A stretch of DNA of 64,000 nt, from NCBI GenBank assembly GCA_020726505.1, contig JAHLEZ010000013.1:1426001-1490000 (forward strand), given 5' to 3'. The stretch comes from Leptodontidium sp. MPI-SDFR-AT-0119 (taxonomy: Eukaryota; Ascomycota; Leotiomycetes; Helotiales; Leptodontidiaceae). Shown here piece by piece: positions 59,641-64,000 of the stretch. Both the position numbers and the translations under genes were made by a program. The first letter of the stretch is position 1, and each line of letters begins with the position of its first letter. The notes below the pieces were generated by a model that searched no databases, had not been told where the DNA came from, and saw nothing but the letters and a program-made list of their open reading frames with translations.

Positions 59641-60545
59641 TAATTAATTAAATAAAAATTAATTTAATAACTTATAATAGTAGCCGAACGATTAGCCTTA
59701 GCGGCTTAGGCAAAGCGCTTTAATACACTTATGGTATTAATTAATTGTTAATTAGTTAATTAGTTAGTAAATCGAAAAGTCGATTTATATAATATAAAGT
59801 GGTTACAAGATTAATAATTAAGTAGGGGATACGCTAGTTTAAATAAAACGGTTGTTTGCCTAACTTAGTAGTATAAGTATAATTAGTGGCTTAATAGTTT
59901 ACTTTTAATATTACTCTCGCTTAACGTAGCTAATTATAATACTAGTGGCTTACTATTATTACTTGACTAAGGGGTGTATCGTACAGGCACGGGCTAATGC
60001 TCGGTTAGTTATGCGCTATACTAGTTCTAGATTCTGTTAGCGTATACCGCTTTTAGGGGAATAACGTGTTCCCTTAATTTCCTTATATATTCTAGACAAT
60101 AATCAATTACTTCAATTCAACCTACGTTAATCGCAAGGCTCTACTCCACTTCTGTACTACACCTTCTTTAAAGAGGGGGGTAATATAATAATCTATTAAA
60201 TCACGTTTTAGTTATATAATATAGCGTGTAACGGTAGCGTAATAGTGGGGGCGTTAATCGCACGCTAAAGGATAATTGACTCGCTTAAGGGTTAATATTA
60301 ATGCTCGACTTTATTTATATTCTTATTATATTAGTTAATTGATCGACTTAGCTAAGTCTACCTATTACTGCAATTATTTTATATATTTATACTTAGGTTT
60401 CCTTACGAACCTCTTTTTTCCTTGTCTTTTATCTTTTATTAATAGTAATATAATACTAAGTCTATTTACGTGGTTATGTTTGTATTTGTATACGTTATAT
60501 TATACCAATTTCGTAGGTATATTTAATTTGTCATTTATACTTTAG
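59641..60545. other. AT-rich edge of the repeat block
   Basis: No gene is seen. A patch near 59980-60290 is less AT-rich and contains a run of G (about 60174-60180) and a repeated gtgtaacggtagcg-like word; it could be LTR debris without a partner. The open 68-codon frame at 60339-60545 is a hydrophobic, T-rich artefact. The block ends at the NUP stop codon. Confidence 0.45.
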
Positions 60546-61978
60546 TTATATATGCTTAAAGTCTGGTGTTTTACCAAACGAACCAAAGATATCACCAATG
60601 TAGTTATCCGCCTTGATACCTTTCTCAAAAGTGGCCCAGTTTCCCACAATCCCTTCCACAACTTTCATCCCAGAAAGATATAAGTTCCGGCAGGCGGGCT
60701 GGAACCCTCCGTGGTCGATAACGAAAGGTAAAGAAATGATGTTGTCCAGGGAAGGACTCCGATCAAAATTGGAACCCACCCGCATGAGAATGATACGAGA
60801 GAAATCCACTCTCTCTTGAAGGGCCGCCCTAAGAAGAGCTGCCAGGATAGCTGTATCTTCCATGGCTGTCATGTAATACTTAGCCTGGCCAGACGTATAT
60901 AACTTGACGAGGTCTTCAAAACCCTCGGCAAGATGCCTTCCATGGAAGAACATGTTGCTTGCCGTGACATCTCCCTCGATTATACTAGGTTTCTGGGAGG
61001 CAGCAGCGTCAAAAACACCATCCACCGACCCAGCATATAACGCCCGATTTGTAACCGCGGCTTCCGAGTCCACTAGATCAGCCACCCTGGCAAATGATAC
61101 AGCAAGCTTTCTTAGATTGTCATTGAGCTCAAAAACCTCGGAGCCGGTGAAGTGGCTGGGGAACGAGCCATGAGAAGGTGCTCCAATAGGCAGGTAACCG
61201 GTGGTCCACGACTCTGGGATTTCCCTTCCATCGAACTCAAGCTGAATATCAACTTGAACAGCGAATTTTGCTAAGGCTACTGAGCCAATTGTAGCTACTT
61301 TTGGGTTCACACCGGCGATTCCTGACAGTATGAAGTAGGTCTTGGTCAGGTCGAAGAGAGGTGACGCGGTGAGTGCCGAGACAGAAAGTGCAGCGTTGAC
61401 CACTTGGGACTGTTAGCGAATTACACAGTTCGTCGAAAGGGTTATATTACATGCCATCCCGGTGGTCATTAGACAGACTCCTTTCTCCACATCATAGCGG
61501 ACATCTTCGTGGCCATGTGACAAGCCAGGTACGCGAATCGCTCGATCAAACTTGAGAGCACTTTCGTCCGAGAGCCAATTTGTGGCCTCCTGACTGAACT
61601 GAGAGCGCGTGAGTGCTTTGAAACTTTGCTTTATTCTCCTCCGAGTCCAGGACTGCTCACCATTGTTATGATGAATATCTTTGGTGCGATCCGATCACCA
61701 GCATCTGCTCGGACATAGCCATGTTTTTCCTGGGGTTGACTAAGTGGGCCTTCTAGCGTGTCCATGGTTCTATATATCCAAGGCTCGTTCCCAGCATCTG
61801 GAGGTTGAAGTTGGTGTTTGAACAGGCAGGAGAAGTGGGGGTGACAGCAGTCTCCACTGTCGTTGGTTGCCGAATTTGCGGCTGCGAGCTTGCTGGAACT
61901 TCGTAAGCGAGACCCAGGAAGACTTTCTAGATGTCCGTTGAGTTTGTTTAATGTGGGGAAATGGACAGCGTCATACAT
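60546..61978 (-). CDS. NUP: Purine nucleoside permease (NUP family)
   Basis: NUP-family proteins mediate uptake of purine nucleosides at the cell surface in Candida and are common in filamentous fungi. Exons are 61661-61978, 61451-61598 and 60546-61402, with GT-AG introns of 62 bp (61599-61660) and 48 bp (61403-61450; GTAATA donor, CTAAC branch site, AAG acceptor). Phases close to 440 codons plus stop. Family blocks are IAPKIFIITM, RVPGLSHG, VCLMTTGM, FDLTKTYFILSGIAGVNPKV, ATIGSVALAKFAVQ and GGFQPACRNLYLSGMKVVEG. The first about 90 residues match nothing I know and show no signal peptide, so the true start may differ. The protein ends GKTPDFKHI directly at the AT-rich boundary, slightly short of the usual glycine-rich tail. 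Confidence 0.85.
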
Positions 61979-62254
61979 TCTTAATATGTTAATTCCGAGC
62001 CGAGGCTTACCAGTGCCTTTGGTTTATTTGGTCACAGAGAAAATATCCTGCAATCGACTTCCGAGCAAGAGCACGCGGACGAGACAAGGAGGGTAGATCA
62101 GTTGAAATTCCGTGTAATTCATCAAAGCAATATATAAATGATCCATAAGACGCGCCTATATACATGACATCTGACCTCGCAAAATAGCACACTCATTCAA
62201 TCGTGGCCAGGGCGGTACCATAACTCCGGGAACCTCAAAGTTCGCACATGCCCC
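61979..62254. other. Intergenic region between transporter genes
   Basis: 276 bp of normal composition separate the stop of the MFS gene from the chosen start of NUP. It should hold the MFS 3' end and the NUP promoter. No specific motif is assigned. Confidence 0.5.
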
Positions 62255-63988
62255 TTACTTTTCTGTGAACTCAAATTGGCTGACGTCCTTCTTGGTGCTG
62301 GAGCCGTCAACCTCGACCTCAACGATTTCGGTGTGCTCGCCGGCAAACTGGTCGACCTTGGTAGAGGCAAACTTGCGAGCAGAGACCTTGTGCTCAAACA
62401 GGACATCAAGTTCACCATAGGTGCGGCCCTTGGGCTCGGGAAGACGGAAGTAAGACCAAGTCCAGAGCAGACCACAGCATCCAGCCCAGAAGAGACCAGA
62501 CTTGGGCCCCCAGTTCCATGCGTTGACACCCAACATGGCGGGAACGAGCGCGCTGTTGATGATACCTCCCATGTTGTAGAAGTTACGGGCCAAGACGACT
62601 GTCTTAATCTTGAGACGAGTGGATGGGATCTCAGCAACCAAGCAGTAGCAGACTGGGCCGACAGTAAGATCGTAAACAAAGGTGTAAACCATGAGGAGAG
62701 ATCCAACACCCCACGAAGCACCAGTGTTTGCCTCACCCGCGAATCCGAGACCTCCGATGATGATCAGGATGACGAACATGGCACCGAGACCCCAAAGGTA
62801 AATCGTACGACGCCCAGCGTATTGCATCAAGAACCAAGAGAGGATAGTACCAACGGCACCCATTCCAGACTGACCGATGTTGAGGGAGAAGGCGTTCGAA
62901 TCATCGAGACCAGCACGTTGGTAGACCTGGACAGCGAAGCCGATAAGGGCAGCGCCACAGAAAGCCTGGGCGAGCCATGCGACGGAGGCGATTTCAGTTC
63001 GGCGAAGATCAGTGCCGCGGAAACAGTCCCAATATTGAGTTCCAGCTGAGATGGCGATTTCGAGCTCGTTCGTTGCCTTCATCATCATCACCTGATCATG
63101 GACGTTGAAATCCACGCCGCTGCCTTTAGAAGTGAGTCTGAGGAGAGACTTCTTGGCGTCTTCAAGACGACCCTTTCTGACCAACCACCTAAATTATGAG
63201 TAAGTACAACACCTCAAAGCAGAAATTGCCGAGGGACAAGACATACCATGGAGATTCAGGAGCAAAGATAACACCGATGAGAATCAACGGAGGCCAGACC
63301 CATTGGATCGCGAAGGGGATCTTGTAAGCCCAGTGATCATCTCGTGTGAGGAAACTTTTGATGACACCAGCGGCGATCAATTGACCAATAACCCAGCACA
63401 AGTTGACATAGGTAGTGAGGTAAGCACGAATCTTGACAGGGGCGACTTCGGAGGCGTAGGTGGTTGTAAGAGTTTGGAAAACACCCCACGGGATACCCTG
63501 GAAGATGGCACCGATGAGGAAAGTCTCGATGTTCTTGGAGAAGAAAGGGATGAAGATCATAGCAGCCATGACGATAAGAGAGCCGAACATGGTCTTCTTG
63601 TAACCAATTTTGTCGGAGATCCATCCGTTGAGGTACAGACCAAGGATCTGACCACAGGAGCCAGCAGCGCCAACGGATGTCTGCCATTTAGAGCTGACGA
63701 CTCTGTCGCCGGGCAGTGCGTTAGGGCTGGTATCCAGTTGGTCTCCGAACCTGTTTCTGAACCTGCAGGCGAGTATTAGCGACTGATAATAAACATGGGC
63801 AATACGAAAAGAACACACGGTTTGAATCCCCAGAACGAGCCGAGAAGAGCAGTGTCGTATCCTTCCATGATAATGGCGGTTGAGAAAATGAGGGAGAAAG
63901 CAACTGCCTTTGGGTACAGGCGGAGACATTCTTTAACGGTCATGTTGTGCTCCCTCTCGGTAGCACTTCGTGCATTGTTGGTTTGCTC
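62255..63988 (-). CDS. MFS sugar transporter, alpha-glucoside/maltose permease type (N-terminus outside window)
   Basis: A proton-coupled plasma-membrane importer of the fungal alpha-glucoside permease group. Exons are 63819-63988 (acceptor at the window edge), 63247-63762 and 62255-63188, with introns of 56 bp (63763-63818) and 58 bp (63189-63246), both in phase. Visible family motifs: LYPKAVAFSLIFSTAIIMEG in helix 1, QILGLYLNGWISDKIGYKKT (the D-K-x-G-Y-K/R signature), IPWGVFQTLTTTYASEVAPV, LTTYVNLCWVIGQLIAAGVI, FAPESPWWLVRKGRLEDA (the PESPR-type motif), AGRRTIYLWG, SWGVGSLLMVYTFVYDLTVG and PEPKGRTYGELD. Twelve helices can be counted if the missing N-terminus is short. The acidic C-terminal tail is cytosolic. 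There is no sign of damage. Substrate (maltose versus other alpha-glucosides) cannot be told from the sequence. Confidence 0.92.
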
Positions 63989-64000
63989 CTGTTATCTCGA

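Noticed and set aside
60339..60545. 68-codon frame with many Leu/Phe/Tyr residues next to NUP
   Set aside because: T-rich artefact at the edge of RIP DNA with no start context or family match.
1..60545. AT-rich block considered as mitochondrial DNA or a regional centromere
   Set aside because: Nuclear LTR and LINE elements with CpA-directed transitions explain the composition, and there are no mitochondrial genes. A centromere cannot be excluded but has no sequence evidence here.
62276..63779. Long plus-strand frames (257 and 158 codons) opposite the MFS transporter
   Set aside because: They are antisense shadows of a well-supported transporter with correct introns. Codon composition mirrors the real frame.

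Overview
The window is nuclear DNA of a filamentous ascomycete (Pezizomycotina; a leotiomycete is my guess). Three things point there: short GT-AG introns of about 50-130 bp, gene families typical of these fungi, and about 55 kb of AT-rich, CpA-depleted retrotransposon wreckage. In that wreckage CAA, CAG and TGG codons have become TAA or TAG, and paired LTRs differ by C/T or G/A transitions, which is the signature of repeat-induced point mutation (RIP). Nothing suggests bacterial, plasmid or CRISPR content.

Layout. 1-4619: 3' part of a chromodomain Gypsy element ending in a clear LTR. 4620-10314: AT-rich DNA with a TPR (NLR-like) relic, a possible solo LTR and unclassified debris. 10315-17846: a complete Copia element (family A) with 256-bp LTRs and a 5-bp target duplication, set in a short tandem duplication. 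17847-21224: AT-rich relics. 21225-25882: an island of normal composition holding a frameshifted LysM gene, a three-exon conserved unknown gene, an internally deleted actin-like gene and a scrap of DUF3435 (tyrosine-recombinase) coding. 25883-31300: decayed Copia family B carrying a better-preserved solo LTR. 31540-35212: unclassified coding relics and an 852-bp miniature LTR element (TRIM). 35551-45200: a second Gypsy copy split by a 5.8-kb Tad-type LINE with poly-A and target duplication. 45201-50871: a Copia RNase H scrap, an inverted Gypsy LTR fragment and a 5'-truncated second copy of Copia A, itself hit by a 302-bp solo LTR. 51130-60100: an older unclassified reverse-strand coding relic split by a complete reverse-strand Copia element (family C, 275-bp LTRs). 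60546-64000: return to normal composition, with two intact reverse-strand genes, a purine nucleoside permease (NUP) and an alpha-glucoside/maltose-type MFS transporter.

The two intact genes are both nutrient-uptake functions. They lie head to tail on one strand, and the AT-rich block begins exactly at the stop codon of the nucleoside permease.

The most unusual signal is in the Copia elements. Families A and C each carry, between the end of pol and the 3' LTR, a coding region antisense to the element that appears to encode a cysteine-rich, zinc-finger-like protein. The family A version has a visible intron and a basic/acidic nuclear-type tail. The family C version has a DUF3716-like cysteine pattern. 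This could be an accessory antisense gene of fungal Copia elements.
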